Positions 41,152 through 50,414 of a stretch of 64,000 nucleotides of DNA are shown here, piece by piece. The DNA is taken from the NCBI GenBank assembly GCA_934561555.1, contig CAKTGQ010000001.1, forward strand, positions 124,001 through 188,000, in the 5' to 3' direction. The translations under genes and the position numbers were made by a program. Source of the DNA: an uncultured Faecalibacterium sp. (GTDB taxonomy: Bacteria > Bacillota > Clostridia > Oscillospirales > Ruminococcaceae). Numbering within the stretch: the first letter of the stretch is position 1; every line of letters starts with the position of its first letter. The notes under the pieces are model-generated. The model had not been told where the DNA came from and ran no database searches. It saw only the letters and a program-made list of their open reading frames with translations.

Positions 41152-43449
41152 TTATAGGGTTACAGTTTCATCCTCCCGCAAAACGATGCTGCCATCGGCG
41201 GCGCAGTCTGCCGTCCAGTGCTGCCCTACGCAGGCAGTTCCGGCGGCAATGCGGTTTGCCAGCGCCTGCTCCACCGCCCTGTCCACCTGACGGCGCAGTT
41301 CTCGCGCACCGTAGGCCGACTGCGCTCGGGCAGCCAGTGCCGCCCCCACCTGCGGGGTGTGACGCAGCCGGTAGCCACTGCGGGCGGCGCGCTGCTCCAG
41401 CTGGCGGAGCATTTTTTCTGCAATGGCGCAGAGGTTTTCCTCAGCCAGCGGGCGGAACACGATCACCTCGTCCAGCCGCCCCAGTAGCTCCGGCCGGAAC
41501 CACTTTTTGGCTTCCTCCACAGCCTGAGCAGACTGCTTTTCAAACACCGCCTCTGCCCCGGCGGCAAAGCCCAGCGGCGCGTTCTGCCCCGCCAAGAACC
41601 GTGCGCCCAAGTTGGAGGTGAGCAGCACGATGGTATTGCGGAAATCTGCCTTGCGCCCCATGGCATCGGTCAGCTGGCCGTCCTCCAAAATTTGCAACAG
41701 GATATTCTGGATATCCGGGTGTGCCTTTTCGATCTCGTCAAACAGCACCACGCTGTACGGGCGGCGGCGCACGGCTTCGGTCAGCTGCCCGCCCTCATCG
41801 TGGCCGAGGTAGCCCGGCGGCGCACCCAGCAGCCGGGCGGCGGTGTGCTGCTCCTGATACTCCGACATATCAAATTTGAGCAGCGCCTTCTCGCTGCCGA
41901 ACCAGCTGACCGCCAGCGCCCGTGCCAGTGCGGTCTTGCCCACACCGGTGGGCCCTAAAAACAGCATGGCACCGATGGGACGCCCCGGCTCGCCCAGACC
42001 CGTGCGGCTGCGCCGAATAGCTCCCGCCACAGCAGCCACCGCCCGCTGCTGACCGACGATCTCCGCATTCAGGCGGCTTTCCAGCTTGTCCAGCCGCTCC
42101 CGCTCCTGCTCGCCCACCCGCTGGGCGGGCACGCCGCTGGCGGCTGCCACCACCCGGGCGATATCCTCCGGGGTCAGTACCGGCTGGGTGCGCTGCTCCT
42201 TTTCGGCTAGGATGCGCGCCGCCGCACAGGCTTCGTCCACAAGGTCGATGGCCTTATCCGGCAGGCAGCGCCCGGGCAGATACCGCACCGAAAGCTCCAC
42301 CGCCGCCTGCAGGGTCTGGGGCGGCAGGCGCACGTTATGGTACCGCTCGTAGCGGGGCGCAAGGCCGTTGAGGATTTCCACCGCCTGTGCGGGGGTAGGC
42401 TCCTCCACCTGCACCCTGCCAAAGCGGCGTTCCAGCGCGGCATCCTTCTGGATGTGGGTGCGGAACTCCTGATTGGTGGTGGCACCAATGAGCTGCAGCT
42501 CGCCCCGGGCAAGCACCGGTTTCAGGATACTGGCGGCGTCGATAGCACCCTCGGCGGCACCGGCACCCACGATGGTGTGGAACTCGTCAATGAAGAGGAT
42601 GGCGGTGCCATCCCGCACCAGCTCTTCCAGCAGGTTTTTCAGCCGCTCCTCAAAATCGCCCCGGTACTTGGTACCCGCCACAAGACTTGCCATGTCCAAC
42701 GCCAGCAGCCGCCGTCCCTGCAGGGCTCTGGGCACCTGCCCGGCGGCAATGCGCAGTGCCAGACCTTCGGCCAGCGCCGTTTTGCCCACGCCGGGCTCCC
42801 CGATCAGGCAGGGGTCGTTTTTCTGGCGGCGGCACAGGATCTCCACCATGCGGTCAAGTTCTGCTTCCCGGCAGAATACCGGGTCCAGCTCCCCTTCGGC
42901 GGCGCGGCGGGTCAAATCGCGGCAATATTTATCGCTGGCGCGGCTGCCCCGGGGGATGCTTGCTGACACCCGGGGCTGGGCGGGCAGCACAAATTGTCCG
43001 CTCAGCTGGCGGCACTCCCGCACCGCCTCAGTGAGCGAAAGCCCCATCTCCGCCAGCAGCAGCCCGGCGGCGCAGCCGTCATCCTCCAGCATGGCGCAGA
43101 GCAGGTGCTCCGGCTCTGCCCGGCTGACGTGAGCATTCTGCGCTCCAATGAGCGCGTAGTCCATGGTGCGGCGCAGGTCCGGTGCCATGGCCTGCCGTTC
43201 CAGCCGCTGTGCCGGGCCGCTGCGGCGCTGCGCCAGCTGACGGCGCACCTCCGGCTCGGTGATATTTTTCCGGGTGAGGAACTGCGCCGCAGCGCCCTGC
43301 TGCCGCAGCATTGCCAGCAAAAGGTGGCTGGTATCCGCCTGTTCACAGCCCAGATCACCAGCCAGCTGCACCGCCTGCTGCAACAGCCGCGCCGCCGGGC
43401 GCGAAAAGCCCCGGTAACCGCCCATGCCCAGATTCTCCCAAATGCCCAT
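41152..43449 (-). CDS. ATP-dependent Clp protease ATP-binding subunit (ClpA/ClpC type)
   Basis: 765 residues from MGIWENLGMGGYRGFSRPAARLL; AAGGAG precedes the ATG at 43449. A double Clp-N repeat (about 10-150) is followed by two AAA+ domains with Walker A motifs GEPGVGKTA and GPTGVGKTA. The link between them is short, without the coiled-coil M domain of ClpC. LGF in PLGFAAGAE is the ClpP-docking loop, so it works as an unfoldase for ClpP. Length and layout match ClpA more than ClpC even though the host looks like a Firmicute. No mcsA/mcsB/ctsR is adjacent, so regulation differs from the Bacillus clpC operon. Confidence 0.9.
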   Translation of the reverse strand: MGIWENLGMGGYRGFSRPAARLLQQAVQLAGDLGCEQADTSHLLLAMLRQQGAAAQFLTRKNITEPEVRRQLAQRRSGPAQRLERQAMAPDLRRTMDYALIGAQNAHVSRAEPEHLLCAMLEDDGCAAGLLLAEMGLSLTEAVRECRQLSGQFVLPAQPRVSASIPRGSRASDKYCRDLTRRAAEGELDPVFCREAELDRMVEILCRRQKNDPCLIGEPGVGKTALAEGLALRIAAGQVPRALQGRRLLALDMASLVAGTKYRGDFEERLKNLLEELVRDGTAILFIDEFHTIVGAGAAEGAIDAASILKPVLARGELQLIGATTNQEFRTHIQKDAALERRFGRVQVEEPTPAQAVEILNGLAPRYERYHNVRLPPQTLQAAVELSVRYLPGRCLPDKAIDLVDEACAAARILAEKEQRTQPVLTPEDIARVVAAASGVPAQRVGEQERERLDKLESRLNAEIVGQQRAVAAVAGAIRRSRTGLGEPGRPIGAMLFLGPTGVGKTALARALAVSWFGSEKALLKFDMSEYQEQHTAARLLGAPPGYLGHDEGGQLTEAVRRRPYSVVLFDEIEKAHPDIQNILLQILEDGQLTDAMGRKADFRNTIVLLTSNLGARFLAGQNAPLGFAAGAEAVFEKQSAQAVEEAKKWFRPELLGRLDEVIVFRPLAEENLCAIAEKMLRQLEQRAARSGYRLRHTPQVGAALAARAQSAYGARELRRQVDRAVEQALANRIAAGTACVGQHWTADCAADGSIVLREDETVTL

Positions 43450-43547
43450 GTGTCTGCTCCTTGCTGCATATAAAATCGTCTGCACTGGAAGTATAGCCCC
43501 AAAGGCGCAGAAAAAATCAGTCGTTTGTGTCGGGCGGCAGAAAAAGT

Positions 43548-43610
43548 AAAAAACTATCCGCAGACGATCGCCGGTGCATGGATGCACCCGGCCGCTGCGG
43601 ATAGTTTTTT
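43548..43610 (-). terminator. Terminator of the TPM/zinc-ribbon/SPFH operon
   Basis: AAAAAACTATCCGCAG and CTGCGGATAGTTTTTT form a long stem around a GC-rich arm; T-runs exist on both strands. It lies about 30 bases past the TPM-protein stop. Confidence 0.8.
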
Positions 43611-43637
43611 GAGATTTTATCTTGCGAGGGATCGTTT

Positions 43638-44486
43638 TCAGAACGAGCCGCCACCGCCGCCGTGGGTGGTGCCGCTGGAGGAGGTGTGGGTGGAGCTGCC
43701 GCCGGAATCGCCGGAGCTGGACTCCTTCGGCCGCTCGGTGCGGTGCACGTCCCGGTACAGGAACAGGTCCCGCTGGTTGGTCAGCTTCATGCTGCCCTGC
43801 CGCACATAATCGGTTGCATCCCGCTGCGGTGCCACGCTCTTGAGCTGGCTCTTCATCACGCCAGTCACGATCAGTGCCGTCACCAGACCAATGACCAGCG
43901 CCACGCCCAGATACACGATAGAGAACGGCTCCTTGGGCATATTATCCACACCGTAGGGGTGGCCTTCGCGGGCGGCGGTGACATACGCATCCGTCCACTG
44001 GATAAAGGTGCGGAAGGCGGCGGCGTAATCGCCGTCTGCCATGTCGGGGGTCATCTGCTCGCCAAGGTACTGGATGCCAGCATCGGTAAAGGCGGTAATG
44101 CCGTAGCCGCAGGTAGAGATATGCCATTTGCGGTCGCCTATGCTCACCAGCAACAGCACACCGTCCCTGTTTGCACCGTAGCCGAACTGGCAGTAATCGT
44201 ACAGGTCGTCGGCATATTCCTCCATACTGGTGTAACCCTCGCTTTCCAGCGAGTCGATGGTGGCAATGGTCACATCAAAGCTCTGGCGGACACTCAGTTC
44301 CTCCAGCGAGGCCTCCAGTTCGCTGTCCTCGTCCTCGGTCAGGACTTCTGCGCTGTCGTTCAGGCGGTAGTATAGGTCGGCAAAGCCATTTTCGGCGGCA
44401 AAAGCCGGCACAGCCAGCGCCAGCAAGAGCACCAGTGCTGCCAGCGCGGCGCAGAGGGAACGCAGTCGGATAACAGTCTTTTTCAT
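43638..44486 (-). CDS. TPM-domain membrane protein (YdjH/YgcG-like)
   Basis: 282 residues. A signal peptide (ALVLLLALAVPAFAAENGF) is followed by the TPM domain (LYYRLNDSAEVLTEDEDSELEASLEELSVRQSFDVTIATIDSL to about 165), one membrane helix (about 193-215) and a low-complexity tail (SSGDSGGSSTHTSSSGTTHGGGGGSF). In Bacillus, YdjH has this layout and works with YdjG and YdjI. It is third in a three-gene unit with the zinc-ribbon and SPFH proteins, 15 bases after the former. Confidence 0.85.
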   Translation of the reverse strand: MKKTVIRLRSLCAALAALVLLLALAVPAFAAENGFADLYYRLNDSAEVLTEDEDSELEASLEELSVRQSFDVTIATIDSLESEGYTSMEEYADDLYDYCQFGYGANRDGVLLLVSIGDRKWHISTCGYGITAFTDAGIQYLGEQMTPDMADGDYAAAFRTFIQWTDAYVTAAREGHPYGVDNMPKEPFSIVYLGVALVIGLVTALIVTGVMKSQLKSVAPQRDATDYVRQGSMKLTNQRDLFLYRDVHRTERPKESSSGDSGGSSTHTSSSGTTHGGGGGSF

Positions 44487-44501
44487 CTTCTGTTCCCTCC
44501 C

Positions 44502-45593
44502 TTACAGAATCCCGGCCAGCCACAGCAGCCACATCACCGCATAGGATGCGGCACCAACAGCAGCCGTAAGACCCAGCGTCCACTTGCGGGCAGCGGCCTT
44601 ATCCACCGGCAGGTTGCCTACAAACTTGCCGGTCTGGCCGTTCATGGCAAAGATGTAGTTGTTGCCGCGCCAGCTGGTGCTCAGCACCCACACCGGAAAC
44701 AGGGCATATTTTGCCTTGCCGCCGTGCAACTGGATGCTGCTGTTCTCTACCTTGACGGAGTCGTAGCCGGTAACGGTCTGGGTAAAGGCGTCCTCAGTGG
44801 ACTGACGGATACGCTCGTTGGCGCGTTGGATGCTCTTTTTGGCGTCCACATCGTACTTGTCGGCCACATAGCCTGCCAGATACGCAGTGTTGAAAGCCAC
44901 TGCATCCTGCATGGCAAAGGGCTCGATGGATTCCATCAGGTCATCTGCCATCTTGGAGGAGCCATCCACCGGAACCGCGTCAAAGCCCAGCACGCCGTCC
45001 CGGCGCACGGAGTAGTAGCTGGTCTCGGTATAGTCGTAGTCGTCATCCGACCAAAAGCGGGTGCGGGTGGCGGTAAAGCGCAGCTGGGCATCGGCATCGC
45101 TGTCGTACAGCCAGAAGGGCACATACACGCCCTTGATCTCGTCGATATGGTTCTGGCTGCGGAACACCTTGGGCAGCAGGGTCTTGCCCTTGAGGTGCTC
45201 CTGCAGCTTTTCCTTAGCCGCCTTTTTGTCCAGCTTAAAGGGGATGATGAGGTCCGGGCGCAGGCCTCCGGCAAACTGTCCGGTCAGCACGATGGGGTTG
45301 CCGCAGAAGGGGCAGGCGGACGCCGCCATGGTATCGTCACCCACGATCTCGCCGCCGCAGCTTTTGCAGACGTAGGTGTGCAGACCGGCGGTCTCGCCCT
45401 CTGTCCAGCCGCCGCCGGGGGTAGCCCAGTTCATCTCGCTGGGCTTTGCGTCTTTCAGGTCCTCATCGTAGCCCTTCAGTGCGTCCACCTCAAACTCGGT
45501 ATCGCAGTAGGGACATTTCATCTTCTGGGTGGTGCTGTCAAATTTGATAGCACCATCACAGCAGGGGCATTTATATTCCAGCATTCCTGCCAT
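44502..45593 (-). CDS. Zinc-ribbon membrane protein (YdjG-like)
   Basis: 363 residues. The N-terminus has a TFIIB-type ribbon (YKCPCCDGAIKFDSTTQKMKCPYCDTEF), then a second ribbon (YVCKSCGGEI ... SACPFCGNPIVL) near residues 75-105. The body contains LIIPFKLDKKAAKEKL and a long beta-rich region. A membrane helix closes the protein (VGAASYAVMWLLWLAGIL). The order resembles Bacillus YdjG, a partner of YdjI and PspA in membrane stress. It follows the SPFH gene by 81 bases. Confidence 0.85.
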   Translation of the reverse strand: MAGMLEYKCPCCDGAIKFDSTTQKMKCPYCDTEFEVDALKGYDEDLKDAKPSEMNWATPGGGWTEGETAGLHTYVCKSCGGEIVGDDTMAASACPFCGNPIVLTGQFAGGLRPDLIIPFKLDKKAAKEKLQEHLKGKTLLPKVFRSQNHIDEIKGVYVPFWLYDSDADAQLRFTATRTRFWSDDDYDYTETSYYSVRRDGVLGFDAVPVDGSSKMADDLMESIEPFAMQDAVAFNTAYLAGYVADKYDVDAKKSIQRANERIRQSTEDAFTQTVTGYDSVKVENSSIQLHGGKAKYALFPVWVLSTSWRGNNYIFAMNGQTGKFVGNLPVDKAAARKWTLGLTAAVGAASYAVMWLLWLAGIL

Positions 45594-45674
45594 AGCGTTT
45601 TCTCCTATGATCTGCGAGGCAGGGGCTTATTTGCTTTCCTGCCCCGCAGTGTGATCGGTTATTGTGCGGCGGGT

Positions 45675-46982
45675 TCAGCTGCGGTCGTTCTCGTCAAAGG
45701 GGTCGCCGCACTCCGGGCAGAACTTGGGCGGGTGTGCGGGGTCTGCCGGTTCCCAGCCGCATTTGTCGCACTTATACTTGGGTGCAGCGGCGGGCTTGGG
45801 TTTGCCGCACTCGGAGCAGAACTTGCCCTTGTTCACGGCGCCGCAGCTGCAGGTCCAGCCCTCTGCTGCCGCCGGGCGGGGCTTGCCGCACTCCGGGCAG
45901 AATTTGCCGGTAACGGTGGCACCGCAGCTGCAAGTCCAGCTGTCGGCGGCAGAAGGCTGCTGGGGCGCTGCGGGCTGCTGACCCATGGCAAACAGGTTCT
46001 GAGCGTTCATGCCGTTTGCACCGGCTGCCATACCCATGCCCATAAAGCCGGTCATAGCACCGGCGGTGTTCCCTGCGGCAGTCTTCATAGCGTCGATCTG
46101 ACCGCCCACCAGACGGGCTGCTGCGGTAGTGGGATCGGTGGTCATGGCGTTCTCTTCCCACTCGGTGATCTTCTTCTGCTGCTCCTCCGGGATGGACAGA
46201 GAGTTGATGTTGAAGGAGAACACCTCAATGCCCCGCTTCTTGCGCCAGACGTTGGACAGCTGCTCGTTGAGGGCATCCGAGATCTCCAGCGTGTGGGCGG
46301 GGATCTCGTAATACTGCACCTTGTTGGCAGAAAGGGTGGCCAGCGCCGGCTGCAAAGCGCTCATCAGCTCGCTCTTTAGGCGAGGAGCCAGCTCCGAGGC
46401 ATCGTACTGGTTGGAGACGTTGCTGCACACGTTGGTATAGAACAGCAGCGGGTCGCAGATGCGGTAAGTAAAGCTGCCGTTGCAGCGGATATTCACCGAG
46501 AGCTTATAACCCCGCTCCTCGCTGACCACCACCCGGAACGGGATGGGGGTGGCGGTACCGTACAGGATCTCACCCATCTCCTTGGTGTTGATGTAGTACA
46601 CGCGCTGATCCTTGCCGGTGTCGCCGCCATAGGTAAAGCGCTTGGCTACGGTCTGGAAAGTAGCGGCCAGACTATCGCCGAAGTTGCCGGTGAACACGCT
46701 GGGCTCAGTGGAGGAATCAAAAGTAAACTCGCCCGGCTCGGCGCACACCTCCACCACCTTGCCCTGCTCCACGATGAGCATACACTGACCATCGGCCACA
46801 GCAATGCCGCTGCCGTTGGTGATGATGTTATCCTCGCCGTGGTTGGAGCTGTGGCGGGAAGTGTGCTTCTGGCCCTTGACCATCAGCACGTCCTTGTCCA
46901 GAGAATCGCAATAGAAAAACTCCTTCCACTGGTCTGCAAAAGTTCCGCCCAGTGCACTCATACCTGCTTTGATCAAACCCAT
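45675..46982 (-). CDS. SPFH-domain protein with C-terminal zinc ribbons (YdjI-like)
   Basis: 435 residues. The first 300 form an SPFH/band-7-like domain (YDCDSLDKDVLMVKGQKH to SLSIPEEQQKKITEWEE) known from 'virion core protein' YdjI. A Gly/Ala/Met-rich linker (GAMTGFMGMGMAAGANGMNAQ) leads to three zinc ribbons: WTCSCGATVTGKFCPECGKP, WTCSCGAVNKGKFCSECGKP, and YKCDKCGWEPADPAHPPKFCPECG. It is the first gene of the trio. YdjI recruits PspA to the membrane in Bacillus; no pspA gene lies in this window. It has a good ribosome site (AGGAGG). Confidence 0.87.
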   Translation of the reverse strand: MGLIKAGMSALGGTFADQWKEFFYCDSLDKDVLMVKGQKHTSRHSSNHGEDNIITNGSGIAVADGQCMLIVEQGKVVEVCAEPGEFTFDSSTEPSVFTGNFGDSLAATFQTVAKRFTYGGDTGKDQRVYYINTKEMGEILYGTATPIPFRVVVSEERGYKLSVNIRCNGSFTYRICDPLLFYTNVCSNVSNQYDASELAPRLKSELMSALQPALATLSANKVQYYEIPAHTLEISDALNEQLSNVWRKKRGIEVFSFNINSLSIPEEQQKKITEWEENAMTTDPTTAAARLVGGQIDAMKTAAGNTAGAMTGFMGMGMAAGANGMNAQNLFAMGQQPAAPQQPSAADSWTCSCGATVTGKFCPECGKPRPAAAEGWTCSCGAVNKGKFCSECGKPKPAAAPKYKCDKCGWEPADPAHPPKFCPECGDPFDENDRS

Positions 46983-47171
46983 CGTAATTTCCTCCTGTAC
47001 GTTTTATTGATTTTGCTTTCTTCTTTATCATGCAGAACGATTCCGTTTGCAAAAAAGTTCTGCCTGCTCAGGGGTAAGGGTCAGATAATTGATATTATAA
47101 TCATACTGCAATGCGGCACTGAACGCAAGGTATTTCTAACCGTTGCCATCTGCCGTTCCGGCTTTCTTCAC
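46983..47171. other. Intergenic stretch upstream of the SPFH gene
   Basis: No gene is seen. TATAAT occurs on the minus strand near 47092-47098 with only a weak -35 partner. It probably carries the promoter of the SPFH/zinc-ribbon/TPM operon. Confidence 0.4.
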
Positions 47172-47212
47172 AAAAAAAGAACACCGGAGCGTCCATAGAG
47201 GCTCCGGTGTTC
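47172..47212 (-). terminator. trkAH terminator, possibly a decayed hairpin-family member
   Basis: GAACACCGGAGC (47179-47190) pairs with GCTCCGGTGTTC (47201-47212); minus strand T-run at 47172-47178. The stem and the loop segment CTCTATGGAC resemble the stem/loop of copy A at 815-850 (CCGGAGCGTC TGCG GACGCTCCGG), and GTGA follows the T-run, so it may be a decayed member of the same family. Confidence 0.65.
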
Positions 47213-47252
47213 CGAAATAACATATTTTTGCTTGTCCCGTGCCCCAAAAGGC

Positions 47253-48695
47253 TCAGAACTTCCGCCATGTATCCGGCATAAACAGCACCAGCATGGGGAA
47301 GATCTCCAAACGGCCTGCCAGCATATCGAAGATCAGCACCAGCTTTGCGGGGTCTGCAAAGCAGCCGAAGTTCTGCATGGGGCCTACCTTGACAAGACCC
47401 GGGCCGATGTTGTTCAGAGTAGCCGCCACGGCGGTGAAGTTCGTTACCATATCAAAGCCGTTCAGGCTGATGAGGAAGAAGGAGGCCGCAAAAATAAAGA
47501 TATACGCCGCCACAAACACGTTGGTGGTGCGGATCGTCTCGTGGTTCAGCAGCTTGCCGTCCATGCGGGCGGGTGCCACCACCTGCGGGTGCAGTGCGGT
47601 CTTGAGCTCCTTAACCAAGGTCTTACCCAAAATGAGGAAGCGGCTCACCTTCATGCCGCCGCCGGTACTGCCCGCGCAGGCACCAATGAACATGAGCATG
47701 ACCAGGATCTCCTTGGAGAGGGTCGGCCACAGGTCAAAATCGCAGCTGGAGAAGCCGGTGGTGGTGATGATGGAGCCCACCTGAAAAGCGGCCTGCCGCA
47801 GCGCCTCGCCAAAGCTGTTGTACATGCTATAAATGTTGGCAGTGATGATGCCCACTGCCACTGCAATGACCACAAAGTAGCCCCGCACCTCCTCGCTGGC
47901 AGCAGCGCGGCGGAACTTGCGCATGAGCAGCAGGAAGTAGGCGTTGAAGTTGACGCCGAACAGGATCATGAAAATGGTCACGACCCACTGGATGTAGGGC
48001 GAAAAGCTGGCAAAGCTATCGTTGAGGAAACCGAAGCCGCCGGTGCCCGCCGTACCAAAGGCGGTGAGCAGGGCTTCGAACAGGGGCATTCTGCCAACAA
48101 GCAGGAACACCAGTTCCAACATGGTAAGGGCAAAGTAGATGCCGTACAGAATTTTAGCGGTGGACTGTACCTTAGGCACCAGCTTGTCCACCTGCGGGCC
48201 GGGGCTTTCGGCTTTCATCAGGTTGACGTGGGAGCCGCCGGTCAGCGGCAGCAGCGAGAGCAGAAACACCAGAACGCCCATACCGCCGATCCAGTGGGTG
48301 AAACTGCGCCAGAACAGAATGCCGTTGGGCAGCCCCTCCACGGCGGGCAGAATGCTGGCACCGGTGGTGGTAAAGCCGGAGACCGTCTCAAACAGGGCGT
48401 CCACAGGGTTCGGGATGCAGCCGGTGAGCACAAAGGGTACCGCGCCCATTACCGAGATGAACACCCAGCACAGCGAGGTAGCCGCAAAGCCTTCGCGCAT
48501 ATAGAACACCTTACTGCGGGGCTTGATGGTGTGCAGGGCGTAGCCGATGCCGGCGCTGACGGCAGCTGTGAGCAGAAACACGCCCAGCACCATCCACTCG
48601 CCATACACTAAGCTGGCGGCGGCGGGCAGCAGCAGCAACGCGCCCTCGATCATCAGCACATAGCCCAGCAGACGGAAAACGATCGCATAATTCAT
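47253..48695 (-). CDS. trkH: Potassium uptake protein, TrkH family
   Basis: 480 residues, eight-helix, four-pore-loop channel of the Trk/Ktr type. The pore-filter region GFTTTGASIL (near residue 110), GTGGFGF, TTTGFSSCD and the C-terminal TLNNIGPGL carry the P-loop pattern. It moves K+ through the membrane under control of TrkA. Its start lies 13 bases after the trkA stop, the reverse of the usual order in some genera but common in Clostridia. Confidence 0.93.
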   Translation of the reverse strand: MNYAIVFRLLGYVLMIEGALLLLPAAASLVYGEWMVLGVFLLTAAVSAGIGYALHTIKPRSKVFYMREGFAATSLCWVFISVMGAVPFVLTGCIPNPVDALFETVSGFTTTGASILPAVEGLPNGILFWRSFTHWIGGMGVLVFLLSLLPLTGGSHVNLMKAESPGPQVDKLVPKVQSTAKILYGIYFALTMLELVFLLVGRMPLFEALLTAFGTAGTGGFGFLNDSFASFSPYIQWVVTIFMILFGVNFNAYFLLLMRKFRRAAASEEVRGYFVVIAVAVGIITANIYSMYNSFGEALRQAAFQVGSIITTTGFSSCDFDLWPTLSKEILVMLMFIGACAGSTGGGMKVSRFLILGKTLVKELKTALHPQVVAPARMDGKLLNHETIRTTNVFVAAYIFIFAASFFLISLNGFDMVTNFTAVAATLNNIGPGLVKVGPMQNFGCFADPAKLVLIFDMLAGRLEIFPMLVLFMPDTWRKF

Positions 48696-48707
48696 AGTCT
48701 GCCTCCG

Positions 48708-50060
48708 TCAGTGCTCCACGATATCGCGCAGGTCGTGCAGACCGTGCTCCAGCGTGACCACGATGACGTTGTCGCCCACCTGGATCTGGTCGCCGCCGCG
48801 GGGGATCAAAATCTTGCTGCCGCGGGTAATGCAGCACAGCAGCAGGTTCTTTTTCAGATGCAGCTGGCTCAGGGGCACGCCGGTGGCAGCGCTTTCCTCG
48901 TGCACCGTAAATTCCAGCGCCTCCACGCGGTCGTCCAGAATGCGGTACAGGGTCTTGATATTGCTGCCCGCCTCGTTCTGCAGGGCGCGGACGTACTGCA
49001 CGATGTAGTCACAGGTCATGTACTTGGGGTAGACCACGCTGCCCAGATCCAGCCCGGCCAGAATATCGTCAAATTCCAGACGGTTGACCTTGGTCACCAG
49101 CTTGCCGTTGGAGTGCTTTTTTGCAAACAAGGTCAGCAGCACGTTCTCCTCGTCGATGTTGGTCAGCGCCACAAAAGCCTCGGTGGATTCCAGCCCCTCG
49201 GAAAGCAGAAATTCGCGGTTGGAGCCGTCCTCGTTCAGGATCTGTGCGCCGGGCAGCTGCTCAGCCAGTTCTACGCAGCGGGCGGCGTCCCGCTCCACGA
49301 TGCGCACCCGCACATGGTTTTCCAGCAGTTCCTGACTGAGGTAGTAGGCAATGGCACCGCCGCCCACGATGAGGGCGTTGCGCACCGGCTGCACCGGCAG
49401 ATGCAGCTGCTGGAAGAAGGCGTGGGCCTTTTCCTGCGTGGCAAGGAAGGTGACCTGATCGCCCTTTTGCAGCACAAAGTTACCGTTGGGGATGATGACC
49501 CCGCCGTCACGCTCCACTGCACATACCAGAATATCGCTCTTGAGCCGGGTGGGGATCTCGCGGATGGCTACGCCGTCCAGTGCATCGGGCAGCGCAAACT
49601 TGATCAGCCGCACACGGCCGTCTGCAAAGGTATCGATCTTGCTGGCACCGGGGAACCGCAGCAGATGGGAGATCTCCTTTGCCGCTGCCATTTCCGGGTT
49701 GATGATGGCGGAAATGCCGATCTGCTTTTTGATAAAATCCAGCTCGTGGCTGTAAGACGGGTTGCGCACACGGGCAATGCCGTGGCAGTGACCCGCCTTT
49801 TTGGCAAACATGCAGCAAAGCAGGTTCAGTTCGTCCGAGCCGGTGACCGCAATGAACACATCCGCATCTTCAATGCCCGCCTCGGACAGGGTGGTGATGG
49901 ACGAGCCATTGCCCACGATGCCCAGCACGTCGTAGCTTTCGGTCAGGTGCTCCACACGCGCTTTGTTGGTGTCCACCACAGTCACGTTGTGGCCTTCCTC
50001 GCTGAGCTGGCGTGCCAGAGCCGTACCGACCTTGCCGCCGCCCACCAGAATGATCTTCAT
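48708..50060 (-). CDS. trkA: Trk potassium transport regulatory protein TrkA
   Basis: 450 residues with two RCK units. NAD-binding motifs are MKIILVGGGKVGTALARQL at the N-terminus and ALIVGGGAIAYYLSQELL near 228. Each is followed by a TrkA-C domain (LPDALDGVAIREIPTRL; TGVPLSQLHLKKNLLLCCI). The cytosolic ring gates TrkH in response to nucleotides. First gene of trkAH. Confidence 0.95.
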   Translation of the reverse strand: MKIILVGGGKVGTALARQLSEEGHNVTVVDTNKARVEHLTESYDVLGIVGNGSSITTLSEAGIEDADVFIAVTGSDELNLLCCMFAKKAGHCHGIARVRNPSYSHELDFIKKQIGISAIINPEMAAAKEISHLLRFPGASKIDTFADGRVRLIKFALPDALDGVAIREIPTRLKSDILVCAVERDGGVIIPNGNFVLQKGDQVTFLATQEKAHAFFQQLHLPVQPVRNALIVGGGAIAYYLSQELLENHVRVRIVERDAARCVELAEQLPGAQILNEDGSNREFLLSEGLESTEAFVALTNIDEENVLLTLFAKKHSNGKLVTKVNRLEFDDILAGLDLGSVVYPKYMTCDYIVQYVRALQNEAGSNIKTLYRILDDRVEALEFTVHEESAATGVPLSQLHLKKNLLLCCITRGSKILIPRGGDQIQVGDNVIVVTLEHGLHDLRDIVEH

Positions 50061-50110
50061 AACAAGTCCTTTCTCCTTTGGCAGCCCCTTTTCCCGGGGC
50101 TAGCAATTAC

Positions 50111-50138
50111 AGTATAGTATAGCATATCCCACCGTAAA
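50111..50138 (-). promoter_or_regulatory. Promoter of trkAH
   Basis: Minus strand TTTACG (50133-50138), 16-base spacer, TATACT (50111-50116); a second TATACT overlaps it. A short hairpin (AGCCCC/GGGGCT) lies between it and the trkA ribosome site. Confidence 0.5.
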
Positions 50139-50278
50139 GTTCTACCATTTGCCCCACAAATACATCGAATCGCTTAAAAAGCGACGATTTTTTTGTGCAA
50201 GACGGCCTGTTTTCAGCGTGAAAACGCAAAAAAGGAACTTCCGCGCAGCTTTTGCGCAGCAGTCCCTTGGGGCAAAAC
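50139..50278. other. Spacer upstream of trkA
   Basis: No gene or clear site was found apart from short inverted repeats (GCGCAGCTTTTGCGC at about 50243-50257). Confidence 0.35.
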
Positions 50279-50384
50279 GATTTAGAATGCCCTCCGCGTG
50301 CGCTTTGGGCATTATCAGTGGAAAAATTATTGTTGCAAGAACAAGGTCGGGCAGCCTGCGGGCTGCCCGACCTTGCATTTCCAC
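50279..50384 (+). repeat. Two-hairpin intergenic element, copy C
   Basis: Head GATTTAGAATGCCC with stem ATGCCC/GGGCAT, then CAGTGGAA, AT-rich spacer, and a perfect 15-bp hairpin (50342-50356 with 50361-50375) with loop C(TGCG)G, then CATTTCCAC. It lies between trkA (minus, upstream side) and the pdp stop. The stem sequence (CAAGGTCGGGCAGCC) is unrelated to that of the other copies. Confidence 0.75.
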
Positions 50385-50414
50385 GAAAAACAGGGTCTCC
50401 CCTGCTGTCTGGTC

